Shown here: positions 53,517 to 64,000 of the stretch, piece by piece
Layout of the letters: each line of letters opens with the position of its first letter
Position numbering within the stretch: the first letter of the stretch is position 1
Source: Drechmeria coniospora
Lineage: Eukaryota; Ascomycota; Sordariomycetes; Hypocreales; Ophiocordycipitaceae
Assembly (NCBI RefSeq): GCF_001625195.1
Contig: NC_054391.1
Location: 5,281,157-5,345,156, forward strand
Length of the DNA stretch: 64,000 bases
Direction: 5' to 3'
The notes under the pieces: model-generated
Seen by the model: the letters and a program-made list of their open reading frames with translations, nothing else
The model's database searches: none
What the model was told of the DNA's origin: nothing
Translations under genes and position numbers: made by a program

Positions 53517-54964
53517 GATTGGGAGTGAGGAGTGAAGGGGGGAGGAGCATTTTCGGGTCTTACCTGTGAAGTGCAGTCAGTTTGTGAGGAGAGTTGGACA
53601 TTCATTTTCTCTCCTTCCTGCTCTATGATGAATCAACCATTGGCCTTGAATATGCATCCTCGGATGGGCGGTAGGGGGTGCAACGTAAATAAATGTGGCC
53701 TTGATTGGTCGACGCCATGCTATGGCACAAGTTGGGGGGTGTAATCGTGAAGTCTCTCTTGACCTCACTGAACCCTCGTTGCGTACCAGTAACCTGCATT
53801 GGGGTTATATCGTCTTGGCGTGGTATCAATGTACGAATCTTGGCCGCGTTCCCGCACATCCTTCTTGCACCTCTGTCACCTGCAACGGCGGAGGCGTGCC
53901 CAGCACCATTGGATTCGCCATGAAGTATGATGCAAAGGCCGGCGCAGCTGCAGGGCGTGGATAGAACAAACGATTGTCGATCTTCAACGTACCCTGAGAT
54001 CATCAAACAGGCTCATAGATTGCTTTCGAGTCTTGGAGAATAGAGCGCGAATGTCAGGCTCGGGGATGAAGAGAGTCAGCATGGATTAGAACAAGGTGAT
54101 ATTCGACTGCGGGTGGCAACCATGGGCCAGAAATTGAATATTGAAACGAAGCAAATCACTGTCTCAAGCTGCTCACGTACACGTTCGCAACGAACAATGG
54201 GAGAAAGTCAAGTTTGTTACTTGCAACCAAGAACACGGAGCAAAAAGGCATTGGACAAGTGGCTAGGCTAGAGTATGTATCATCCAAGGGGATGTTTGTC
54301 CTTCGTGCCATGTCGTTTCATGGCGCGTGGGCACAGCGTACTTGACAAAATGTACCGACGAGGCGTGCGTGCCTTGAAGGAACTGTGACTATCAACTGTC
54401 AGACAGTGCCAGGCCGCGATGATCAGCACACCATGCGCCACTTATCATTCCCCTCCACATTTCCCTTTCCCTTCCCGGGCCTCATCTCTTCGTGGCCGGT
54501 TCCCTCGGCAAAGACGGGAGGGGAGGGGTGCTGGCAATGGCAAGGCCCTGCATCGAGGTTGAGTCAAGGCTCGCTCTGCAGCATGGCTGGTAGGTAAAGG
54601 GGGAAAATTCTGACCGTAGCTGCAAGCGTACGTTGCCAAACGCAGCTGAGAAGTCATTGCAGATGCCTAGGGTTTAGATTTTCGTCGGCAGCTGTACCGA
54701 GACGTATGGTACGTATCGTGTCGATTTCGGGAGAAGAATTAAAGACGGGGTGTTCTTTTCTTCTACTGCTTCCTGAACCCTGGTTGCCGGCACAAAGGAT
54801 AGCGCGGGTACGATTCAGACGCTACGAAGCGCGGTAGATCCAGACCCTCGGCAGGGCCCCAACAGCAGTTTGCCATCGCATGCAACTCAAACAACAAGGC
54901 ATCGATGGCGACTGCGACGTCAATTGAGGACTTGAGAGACGACCTGTTGGCTCGCGGGTGGGTT

Positions 54965-55141
54965 CTACAGCGCAATCGGTCCCTGCCCCGTTACCGGTTT
55001 GTTGTTGGTAAATCGCCAAATGATGCCTCTGATGGCTACACTGAGAACCAGCAGCGCTTGCAGACCGATGACGGCTATCCAGATGATGTTGAGTATCGTT
55101 TCTTCATCGAGGTTGGACGTGCTTGGGATAAAGGCAGCCAT
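54965..55141 (-). CDS. Possible 58-residue single-pass membrane peptide
   Basis: The frame runs ATG at 55141 to TAG at 54965. Residues 1-16 are polar and acidic (MAAFIPSTSNLDEET), followed by a 26-residue hydrophobic stretch (LNIIWIAVIGLQALLVLSV and beyond) and a basic, polar tail (WRFTNNKPVTGQ). The pattern resembles a small tail-anchored or inner-membrane subunit, but I recognise no family. A competing 121-codon plus-strand frame (54905-55270) overlaps it; a hydrophilic sense frame automatically gives a hydrophobic antisense frame, so only one is likely to be real. Confidence 0.25.
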   Translation of the reverse strand: MAAFIPSTSNLDEETILNIIWIAVIGLQALLVLSVAIRGIIWRFTNNKPVTGQGPIAL

Positions 55142-55914
55142 CTCGATGTCTGGGTCGAGGCAGGAGGGGGTCGTGAGCGAAACCGGGAACTGGTACGACC
55201 AGGCTGCTCAAAATTAAAGCTTGAATTATTCTCGAGCTTCTCGAGCTCCTGGAGAAAGTCTGGTCAGTGAACGATCACTCTCAAAGTCTGCGTCCCTGCC
55301 CATGAGGTCCACAAGGTTCACATCGTCGACGGTCGATTCACCGAACCCGATACGTTCATGCCGTCAAGTGCCAGCCGCCATTTTCGGTGTTTTCAACGGA
55401 AGATGAAGGGATCAGGATCAGGGAACGTGGATGGGAACAAAGTGGAAGGCTTCGTTTCACCTTGATGGAATACGTTCTCCCAACTCTTTGCTGAAGATTC
55501 TCCCAGCTTTCCGCAGAGCGGTAGGGAAATGGCCAGGCGAAGATGGATGACGCGGATCAGCGTCGGCGGCGAAACAGAAACGAAGGACGGGACGAGGTTC
55601 GTGTAAAATGACCGGGTGACGGAAAAAGGAAAAACGCCAGTGCCGTATCGATGTCGATGGCTGTGAGGGGGGTGAACGAGACACTGCCAGTCGTCACGGA
55701 GGGGCAGCGGATGATGGTCTTAAGTGGCGACGGCTCCCTGTCAGTGTGATGGTTGATGACCGTCGTCTCCTCCATCCCCTCATCCCCGCCCGCAAAAGGG
55801 CGGCCAAAGTGAATCAATATGCCATGCCACCCACCGTGGCTGCAGGAAGGGTAATTACGTGGTATGGATGGTAGTTGAGGTCCCACAAGTGGGGTTGTGA
55901 GACTCACACGATGA

Positions 55915-56490
55915 AAAGTAGTACTTACTTACGTACTTGGCACTATTGAATACGAGTGCAAGTACGGAGTACATGTACTTGACAGTTGACGTGTAAGTAC
56001 TAAGCACAAGTTAGTACAAGTACTCCGTACTTACTCCGTACTGTATACTATAATTATAATTACTAGGTAAGTACGGAGTACTCCGAGCAAGTAAGTACCT
56101 AGGTAGGTAAGTAAGTACTGTACTCCGCACAGTAAGTACGGAGTAGGAGCACATGATACTAGTACTAGGTTAGTACCGTAGTTTGTAAGTACGGTACTTG
56201 CTGTGCACCTACATGTACTGTAAGTACTGCACAAGTACTGTAAGTACACCAATAGCAGCGTGTACTAATTGCAGTACTTACATTTACGGAGTACTTACAT
56301 ACACCTATACAAGTGCTACTGTAAGTACAACTACGCCAGGCCACCCATTAGCGCTGTAAGTACGGAGTACTTACTCCCACAGTCGTTACATCCTACTTAC
56401 AGCTGCAAGTACAAGCAGAGTACAACTACACGCACGTAAGTGCGCTTTCATGTACCAGTAGGTAATTACGTGTTAAGTACAGAGTACAGG
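55915..56490. repeat. GTAC-word island, densest in the window
   Basis: Almost continuous GTACTTAC, GTAAGTAC, ACTCCGTAC, TACGGAGTAC and CTAGGTA words. The unit spacing is irregular, so this is not a simple satellite. Confidence 0.8.
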
Positions 56491-56799
56491 AAACGGCCTT
56501 CTGCTATCGTCATGGTTGCATGCGAGACCGAGAAATCAGGAGAGCAGCCCAAGACCACAACAGTTCGATCGACTCGAGGGGGTCAACATGGAGCATGCCG
56601 TTGCGCGAAGCGTTGCAACGATGCGCCAAGACGACCACTGTATCTAGTATCGATGCATTAGAGGTTCGTTCAGCGGAGCTGTCATTGAACACCCCCAGTG
56701 AACCCCTTGGTGATGCTTCGTTGGCGTTGGACAAACAGTGATGAAGCCAGCAGCGACGACAGCTTCCGCTCCACACGACCACTTCATAATCTTTGCTTA

Positions 56800-57030
56800 T
56801 TGCTTACTACCGTATAGTACACCTAAGTACTAGGTAGATGAACACACGCATGTACTAAAGTAAGCATACTAACCTGCACATGTACTGTAAGTGTACGGAA
56901 TACTTGCACAAGTTCTTGCTTACAGCACATGGGCTCTGTGCGTTCTTGTACTGTACAGCAAGTACGCCCACTCAGTACTCCGTACTCCGTACATCCTATC
57001 CTGCAAGTATTTGTACTGTAAGTATTAGCA
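56800..57030. repeat. GTAC-word island
   Basis: Includes GTACTCCGTACTCCGTAC-like words at about 56972-56991 and several GTACTGTAAGT words. Non-coding. Confidence 0.7.
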
Positions 57031-58424
57031 ATTACTTGCGCTCGGGGTTGGAAAGCGTAGCTTATTCGATGAGCTGTTTGCCAAGATGCTCTACGAGAGC
57101 ATTTACTTTACTATACGGTACAGAGTCTGCTACATTTGGCGTCGTAGGGAGTCATTTTTGTTTCAATGATGCATGAACGTTTTCGATCACTCTGCCCTGT
57201 CGGTTTCCCATTCCTTGGTTGGGGGGGGGTGGGCGCGGCGGGTACGGCCTGTTCTAGAGTACACCGACTACGGACGATGACGAGGGGATACAAGATGAGC
57301 TCACGCGAGTATTATTCCAAGTCCGTATGTGGTATGGGCACGTGTCGTTTCAGACCCAATGTTTTGGAAGCTCGGCTAGGCGGCCTTTTTTTGAACTAGA
57401 CTTTCTATACATGACAATGAGGCTGTGGCAGGGAGTGAAAGGTGCCTGCCAACGAAATTGGGAGGCGTGCAGTACATTCAACTGGTACTCCGTGCAGTAC
57501 AGTGTGCAGAGCACAGGCCTCCAGGACATTGCTGGTGGTGGTGCTACTATTGCGGAGGGTTCGCATCGTCGAGCCCACATTCGTACCTCGAAATGTCAAC
57601 ATGGAATTATCTCAGCTGGTCCTGCCATTATCTTGGTTATGACACGTTGCTTGGTGGCTGCGTCCGTCGGCGAGAAGTCAACATGGCTCGGCTGTCATCG
57701 GAAACCACAAGGGCCGCACTGTGTGCCTCGGTGAAGCCTACTGTACTTACTTCACAGGCGGGCCAGCACGTACAAATACAGGATACGGAGTGCATGGATG
57801 TAAGGACTTGTGTTCATGTGTATGGTACTGAGGCGTATGGCACGCACACAACAACACACCGGACGTGGCCATCGCAATCTCTCTTGGGTGTAGCAATGGC
57901 ATTTGGCATAGTCATGGCAGAGTCCTACGCAAGTATAGCACGTGTAATACTTTGTTGTCTGCCTTCCGTCATGCAGGTAGGTAAAAAGTGGATTCGTATA
58001 TGTAGGTGCAGGTATTCCCGCAAGTGCATCAGGGAATTTCTTGGCATTGGGCACCTCGGCACACATACGTGCCGTTGCAAGTACGCCAACCACGAACGGT
58101 AGGGACATCACGACACGAGTCGCCATGTCAGGATACAACAGCCTGCAGCCATTATGTGCCTCCAGCATCCGCCAAGCGGTGCCCCCTCCCTATGAGGAAG
58201 TTGTGAATGAGCATACGACCTGAGCAAATGGAAGCATGTACAGTAATCTCAAACGATACGGATACGGATGCGAGACAGAGACGTAGAATCATGAGCAACG
58301 CCTCATGGCATGTTTCCGAGCGCTACGGAAGTGTAGAGTGCGCGAAATCCTGCAGAAGACTTTGCTCTGCGCTCCCAGTTGGTGGCGGTGTACGGAGGAT
58401 AGCACAGTATTACTCCGTACTTGC

Positions 58425-59045
58425 AAGTCATGAGTACGAGAATGAGTAGGTACACCTACTTGTACTTGCAAGCACAGGTCGGTGTGAAGTAATACTACCT
58501 AGTACCTAGTAGCCACTCAGGGTGCTAGGTGCCTACCTCAGTATCTGCCAACTAGGTGGTACCTACTAGGTAGGCACTAAGTTGCTTGCACCGCAGTAGT
58601 TGTACGTGCAATGCGCCTCAAGTAAGTAATTACAAGTACTAACCTACGAGTATTAATACTCCGTACACTTGTCGAGTACACCACCATGTACTCGTGTACA
58701 CGGCAGGCGGGCATTGTTGCCAACAATCCTGCATTGCACATACTGTACAACAGTTTCACATGCTCAGCACCTACTATTACCTAAGGTGGTTGAAGGGTCC
58801 GTTGGCAGGTACCGATGTGGGAGAACATGGAGCATGAGGGAGAGCGAGTACTTACAGGCACTTGCCCGTACATGCACAAGTACTTACAGCACTTACGTAT
58901 CGTTCTGGTAGGACGGGGTACGTAGCTGGTACCACTGCCTAGTACTTGGTACCTAGTAATACCTAGTACTAGTTACCTACCTAGTACTCCGTAGTTACCT
59001 ACCTAGTACTTACTAGGTACCTGTTACTGTGCCGAGTACCAGCGG
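58425..59045. repeat. CTAGTAC/ACCTAGTA repeat island
   Basis: A variant of the GTAC islands in which CTAGTACT, TACCTAGTA and GGTACCTA dominate, especially 58495-58580 and 58935-59035. Confidence 0.7.
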
Positions 59046-59818
59046 CTTGGTGGCCCAGATGTTTGGAGCCCGCTGGCCATCATGTGGTCAAAAATGTACA
59101 TGACGCCTGCAGCGACCCAAAGCATATCGACCAGTACCGCTCCCTGAACCTACCAACCTTCAGGCACCAATCAGTATTACCTTAGTACCAACCCGGTAAT
59201 ACTTGCTGTGCCGATGTGGGATTCCCAGTAATGCGTAAGTACCAAGGCACCAAGGCTGCCAGGTACCAAGCTACGAGAGCTTCTACCGCAGGTGTATTAC
59301 AATGTGTGAAATGCACATGTTGCGCGGAGTAGTCCGCTTCACTTGTACTCTGTACTTGAGTGTGCTGTACCGAGGTCCTGACTTGAAGGTACTTGCTGTA
59401 CGTACTCGCTATGCATGTATTACCTACTACTGTACAGGACAGACAGTGCTTGCTGTACTGGGCAGGCCTCTCCGCCCGCGGCCCGCTGGTGCTCGTTTGT
59501 TGTGGCGATCCACTCGGGGATGAGATGACGTCGCATCGCCCCCTCACGCAACCTTGGTTGGCCCGGCACGACGACAGACACGCCATCATATTTGTCCCTG
59601 CGCCTCGCCACTCCCGTCTCGACTTCTCACCCAAACTCCAGAATTCTGTCTTACCTGGTATCGCCTCACCTCACGTCTGCTCCCCTGTTCATTTCATCCG
59701 ATCGGCACACCATCGTTGCTGAACCTGCCTGCCCTACCCTCACCATCCGTCGGCAACCCCGCGAAGAGAAAGCAAGGTACCCGAGAAGCACGCAGTAAGC
59801 TTGCGGGGTAAATTGATC

Positions 59819-60726
59819 ATGGCCACCAAATCGACCGTCCACGTCAAGAACATCGCCGCCGCGACCGGCGAGAGCGAGATCCGCGACTTCTTCAGTTTCT
59901 GGTAAGTCGTCGTCCCCGCCCTCGCGCGGCCCGGCTGTCCTGGTCGTCGTCGTCGGGCGTGCGGCCGCTGACGGCTCGCGCATCGCTCAGCGGGAAAATC
60001 GCCGAGTTCAAGGTCACGGCCTCGGGCGACACCAAGATGGCCGACGTCACGTTCGAGAAGGAGACGGCGATGAAGACGGCGCTGCTCCTCAACAACACGC
60101 AGCTCGGCCCCAACCACATCACCGTCGCCAGCGCCAGCGGCGACAACAACGATGACGGCTCCCACTTCGCCAAGAGCGACGACCGCGACTCGGACGAGCT
60201 CACGCAGGAGGAGAAGCCTCGGGCTCGCATCCTCGCCGAGTACCTCGCTCACGGCTACGTCGTCGGCGACGCCGCCATCGAGCGCGCCATCGACCTCGAC
60301 AAGCAGCACGGCGTCTCGAACCGCTTCCTCACGACGCTGCAGGGCCTCGACACAAAGTACCACGCCTCGGACCGGGCCAAGGCGACGGACCAGAACTACG
60401 GCATCTCTCAGCGGGCCAACAGCCTCCTCACCGGCATCGGCTCGTACTTTGAGAAGGCGTCCAACACGCCGACGGGCCAGAAGATTGTCAAGTTCTACAC
60501 CGACGGCTCGCGTCAGGTGCAGGACATCCATGCCGAGGCCCGACGGCTGGCCGACCTGAAGAAGAACGAGCACGGCGGCAGCGCCTACAAGGCCGCCGGT
60601 CTCGAACGCGTCTTCGGCAAGGAGGCGGAGAAGAAGGAGAAGCAGGATGACGGCGCCGCCTCGACTGCCCAGGCCGCCCCCGCCGGCGCTGCTCCGGCGG
60701 CCACGGCCGGCGAGAAGACGGGATAG
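59819..60726 (+). CDS. vip1: RRM protein of the vip1 type
   Basis: Exons 59819-59901 and 59991-60726 encode 272 residues. The 89-base intron splits the RRM, and joining gives IRDFFSFCGKIAEFKV. The RRM occupies about residues 5-75 (TVHVKNIAAATGE as strand 1). The rest fits the vip1 family: ARILAEYLAHGYVVGDAAIE, LDKQHGVSNRF, GQKIVKFYTDGSRQVQDIH, then a Lys/Glu helix and an Ala/Pro-rich tail. Fission yeast vip1 is an RRM protein of poorly defined function, often tagged as an actin-cytoskeleton protein in fungal annotations. Strong G/C bias at third positions suggests high expression. RNA binding is inferred from the domain only. Confidence 0.9.
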
Positions 60727-62285
60727 CTGTGCCGAGGGTGACGGTGCGGTGCGGTGCGAGCAGGCACGTGGACTGTATTCGTCGTTGTCATCCGGAGATG
60801 TCTTGGGGCTTTAGTAACGCCTGTGCAGCAGAACAGCAAAGTTGCGCCTATGAATGCCAATGTCCAAGTACTACGCTCCGTCAAAATCGGTGTGCATGCC
60901 GCTGGCCGCCGACGTACTTACTCTGCGGGTGCTACGTACCGCCGCCCCCCTATATGTACAGTATATGTACAATGTATCCTTGAGAGCATCGTCAATTGGT
61001 TGCTTGGGCTTCCATACGCCCTTTCCCCTCTCCTTCTTGACGGCGCCCTTTTGCCTGAACTTGTCGGTAGCTGGCTGCGCACACGACGGCGAGCTGACAG
61101 TGATGGACACCTACCTCGCAGGGACTGATGGGAAATAAGCCAATGTGTCATTGGTTGGTGGCACGGTGCAAGTGATGCATGGTTGTGTATATTGCTGGTT
61201 ACAAACATGTGACGAGGGGCAGCATGGAAGGGTTGTGGAACGCTGTCGATGTCAAGGTGATGGGACAGTCGGGAGGGTCCGGAGGAACTCTCGCGGTGGG
61301 TGACAGGAACCGTGCCATGCACGGCGGGGGTGATTAATTTTTACTGCACTCAGCAAGAACAACAAAACCTACTAGGCACCTTGGTACCTAGGACTATTAG
61401 TACATGTTGGCGACATCACCTTACTACTACTGTACAGTAGGTACCTAGTAGTGTTAGTGGTCTGCGGAAGTTGCAGCAGCGTGGTGCCGGCACGAACACT
61501 GCTGCTATGTAGTACCTACTATCTTAGGATGTAGGTACTGGGCACCTAATGCACAGTGATACCTAATGCACTCAAGACTTCCACGGGGCTTCTTTCGCCC
61601 AGCAACCGGAGCTTCCAGGCCTTTCAACATCGAGTTTCCTGCGGTGGCTTGGAGCAATGATGCGGCCATCGCATTTCACACGATGCACGTCATCGTCGCA
61701 GAATCGCCGCAGTGGCTGCCAAGGACCTTTTGTGTTGCCGTTCTGTGTTACCTTGATGCCGGCTTCCATCACCATGTTGAATGATCGGCATCGGCCGGCA
61801 TTGGCTGGTGGCTGGCAAGGGCGTGCACACGGTACCCAGTAGGCTGCGCGCAAGCACCAACAAAGTACGGTGGTATTGAATTGCCGGTCGTTCCTCGACG
61901 GCCGTGGTCACGCGTGCTGGCGCCCACTTGATAGGCCGTCTAGGGGCTCGAGGCCAGAGACTATTAGCGCCCGCTCTCGCGTCCCCGCTTCCCGCAGAGC
62001 ACCAACATTCACTGGCAGCCACCCGACAGGTCCCTCCTCTCGCCATTTCTCCCCGCTCCACCTCCCCTAGCCCCACCAGCCGGATTAAAGGTCGCATTGC
62101 ATTGCATGTTGAAAGCCTCCAAATCAACACCTACAGGTATCCCTCATCCATCACTCGTCGTTCTTCTTCATTATTTCATCCCGCCACCACCCCATCAAAC
62201 GAGCTCGACGCCAGTAGATAAAGGAAAGATACACCAGCACCGACGACGCACCGACGAAGCTGCTGTCACGCGAGTGAGCCGGATA
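60727..62285. other. Intergenic region, 1.56 kb
   Basis: 3' flank of vip1 and promoter of the next gene. Small GTAC/CTAGGTA clusters lie at 60945-60975 and 61360-61570. C/T-rich leader-like sequence precedes the next start codon (about 62030-62200). No coding frame of note. Confidence 0.5.
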
Positions 62286-63611
62286 ATGCCCGATCTCAAC
62301 TCGGTCCCTGCGTCGCCTCGCTCTCTGGCTTCGTCACGCCGGCAATCATACCAGATGCCTCCGTCTCGGGTTTCACCGTCGCCGCTGCTCAACATATTCC
62401 CCTCGAACCAGGAAGCCGTTATTCGAGGGCACAACCGTAGTCATAGCCAGGGCCAGGGCCAGGGCCAGAGCCAGAGCCAGAGCAACAGTCAGGGTCAGAG
62501 TCAGAGTCAGAGCCAGAACCCGAGTCACAGGCACAGCCGCAACCCGAGCCTGGGCCATGGTATCTCGGCCTTTCCCCCACCTCCGTCTCCGTCTCCATTC
62601 ACGACAATGCAGCAACCGCTGCGGTCGTTGTCAAGCGAGTCCGGCGTTGGCCCTGGTCCTGGTCCGCTGCGGCACCCCCGGCCGATGACGGCCTCGGACC
62701 TGCACATGCAGCTCGAAAAGGAGCAGGAGGCGGTGGTACGTCATGGCGGTCAAGCCGTCCGCCCATGGGAAGCCGTCATTCACTGACAATCGTCCGACGA
62801 CGCCTTGCTGCAGGTCAATCGGCTGACGCGAGAGCTCTCGCTTCTTCGAGCGGCCCAGAACGCTTCCGTCGTGTCCAACAGCTCGTCGGCCTCGGCCACG
62901 GCGTCGACGACGCACGAACCCGTCACCGAAGCCTCCCTTCTATCCGGCTCGGGCTTCAGCATCCCCACGGCCCGCCGCCACCATCGCAACTCATCGTCCG
63001 CTTCGCAACACTTTCCCATGACCCAGCTCGCCTCATCATACGAGTCACGACACCCAACCGCTCGGATGGGTCAGCCCGTTTCGCTATCGCGCCATGATGG
63101 CACAAGCTCGCGGGTGAGCCGCACCGACTCCCCGGGCCCCCACGGCTCCTCCCTCGGACCCACGAGCTACTACCATCAGCAGAGAGTGCCCCCGGCAGGT
63201 TCGCTGCCGATGGGCTCCGCACCGGGCGGCGGAAGCATGGCCGATCAGATGAGCCCGGGCCTGATGCCCGCAACGTTCCGGTATGAGGAAACGGCCTTTT
63301 ATCGAAACGAGCTGGAGACGGCGAAGAAGGAGAACGAGATGTTGAAAAGACGGATCCGGGAACTCGAGAGGGTCGTTCAGAGCAGAGTCCGAAGCGAGAG
63401 CGTCAGCACGAGCGCGAGCGCGAACGTCTTGCCCGTCAGCAACGCCGCCATTGCCGGGCCGCGAGATGCGGCGACGACGAGGCCAGGCCGAGGCCGAGGC
63501 ATGACGAGCCAGAGCATGGCTAGCGTTAACAGCGTCGCCGTTGGCGTACCGGAGGACGAGGTCAAGGTGGGCGAGAGTGCTGCCAGTTCGGGCCTCGGGA
63601 ACCGCCCGTGA
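62286..63611 (+). CDS. Coiled-coil protein with Ser/Gln repeat, function unknown
   Basis: Exons 62286-62735 and 62814-63611 encode 415 residues; the 78-base GT-AG intron falls inside a coiled coil and splicing joins EKEQEAV to VNRLTRELSLLRAAQ. The start MPDLNSVPASPRS opens a Ser/Pro-rich region. A hexanucleotide-encoded SQ/GQ tract lies at residues 54-77. Coiled coils lie at about 138-168 and 305-345 (NELETAKKENEMLKRRIREL). The rest is Ser/Pro/Gly-rich and probably disordered. It resembles conserved but uncharacterised ascomycete proteins; no enzymatic domain is visible. A scaffold or cytoskeletal role is conceivable but not shown. Confidence 0.75.
62445..62516 (+). repeat. Hexanucleotide repeat coding for (S/G)Q, 12 units
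   Basis: Twelve in-frame hexamers of the type RGYCAG, interrupted once by AGCAAC, encode alternating Gln and Ser/Gly. Silent and first-position differences among units show that the array is not recent in all parts. Confidence 0.85.
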
Positions 63612-64000
63612 TTTGCCCAGGACTAAAGGGCGGTGAATTGAACGTGGTGATGGCTTGCCGGCCGCTGGAGATTGTCATTCAGGCCTTGTATTATTGCTAC
63701 CTCTTGGTTCGGCAAAGGGAATGAATGGGTTGGGAAGCAAGTGGCTGCGGTCATGGCTGACGGGGTTGCATTCATGCTTCCCGAAACTCCTCACGCAGCC
63801 TGCATTGGACAAGGAAATGAACGACACAATACGGGTAGGGAAAAGGTATAATTTCACTCGAGCGTTTGCTTCCTGCATTCGTTGCCTGTTTACCCTTGCT
63901 TCGACGCGTCGTGCTGGGATATTCACGGTATCAGACAGGACATGACAGGACAATATAGGACAGGACAAGACAAGGAAACGTTTTCTTTACCAGACAATAA
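63612..64000. other. 3' flank at the window end
   Basis: No supported gene. Loose CAGGACA-type repeats occur near 63935-63976. Confidence 0.5.

Larger units (their letters stand above)
53517..59818. other. Gene-poor region, 6.3 kb
   Basis: The longest stretch without a recognisable gene. Frames of up to 225 codons (57425-58102) are rich in Cys, Thr, His and Tyr, overlap frames on the other strand and look like chance. GTAC-word islands are densest here. One short hydrophobic frame is listed separately. A degraded or lineage-specific gene could be hidden at 54.9-55.3 kb, where frames on both strands are open. Confidence 0.5.

Noticed and set aside
57425..58102. 225-codon plus-strand frame in the gene desert
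   Set aside because: Composition is Cys/Thr/His-heavy without any motif, it passes through repeat words, and alternative frames are equally open.
1..64000. Secondary-metabolite cluster, transposon or provirus
   Set aside because: No synthase, transposase, reverse transcriptase or integrase motifs, and no long terminal repeats, were found on either strand.

Overview
This window is nuclear DNA of a filamentous ascomycete, most likely a Sordariomycete of the Hypocreales type. Three things point there: protein genes broken by short GT-AG introns of about 50-100 bases, fungal-only families (Zn(II)2Cys6 regulators with an MHR domain, vip1-type RRM protein, a Cqd1/ADCK2-type UbiB kinase), and GC-rich coding DNA set in spacers rich in GTAC words such as TACTCCGTAC. 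I cannot name a genus from the sequence alone. No transposon, virus, CRISPR array or rRNA gene was seen.

Layout. 0-6.3 kb: the 3' end of a two-component receiver-domain gene, then a full-size ABCA-type transporter (minus strand). 8.7-13.1 kb: RAD4/XPC nucleotide-excision-repair protein and an oxoglutarate/malate-type mitochondrial carrier, both minus. 17.4-28.3 kb: BUD22 (small-subunit ribosome biogenesis), an orphan 715-residue protein, a secreted quercetinase-like bicupin, a nucleolar RRM protein resembling Nop8/NOL8, and cytochrome c heme lyase CYC3. 29.4-40.8 kb: an ADCK2/Cqd1-like mitochondrial kinase, a TCO89-like disordered protein, the splicing factor SPF30, the complex I Fe-S factor IND1/NUBPL and the ribosome-biogenesis factor BFR2/AATF. 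42.7-53.5 kb is more accessory: two Zn2Cys6 transcription factors, an orphan Cys-rich protein, a tRNA-Arg(UCU) with duplicated flanking DNA, and a class III aminotransferase closely resembling 2,2-dialkylglycine decarboxylase. 53.5-59.8 kb is a repeat-rich gene desert. 59.8-63.6 kb: a vip1-type RRM protein and a coiled-coil, Ser/Gln-repeat protein.

Most genes are housekeeping. Four act in mitochondria (carrier, CYC3, UbiB-type kinase, IND1) and three in the nucleolus (BUD22, Nop8-like, BFR2). These are separate transcription units, not operons. Exon structures were worked out by joining reading frames at splice sites so that family-conserved residues are restored; every multi-exon model given keeps an open frame. 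The most unusual structure is in the first Zn2Cys6 factor: a 17-nt microexon followed by a GC-AG intron whose splicing rebuilds the first zinc-ligand cysteine.
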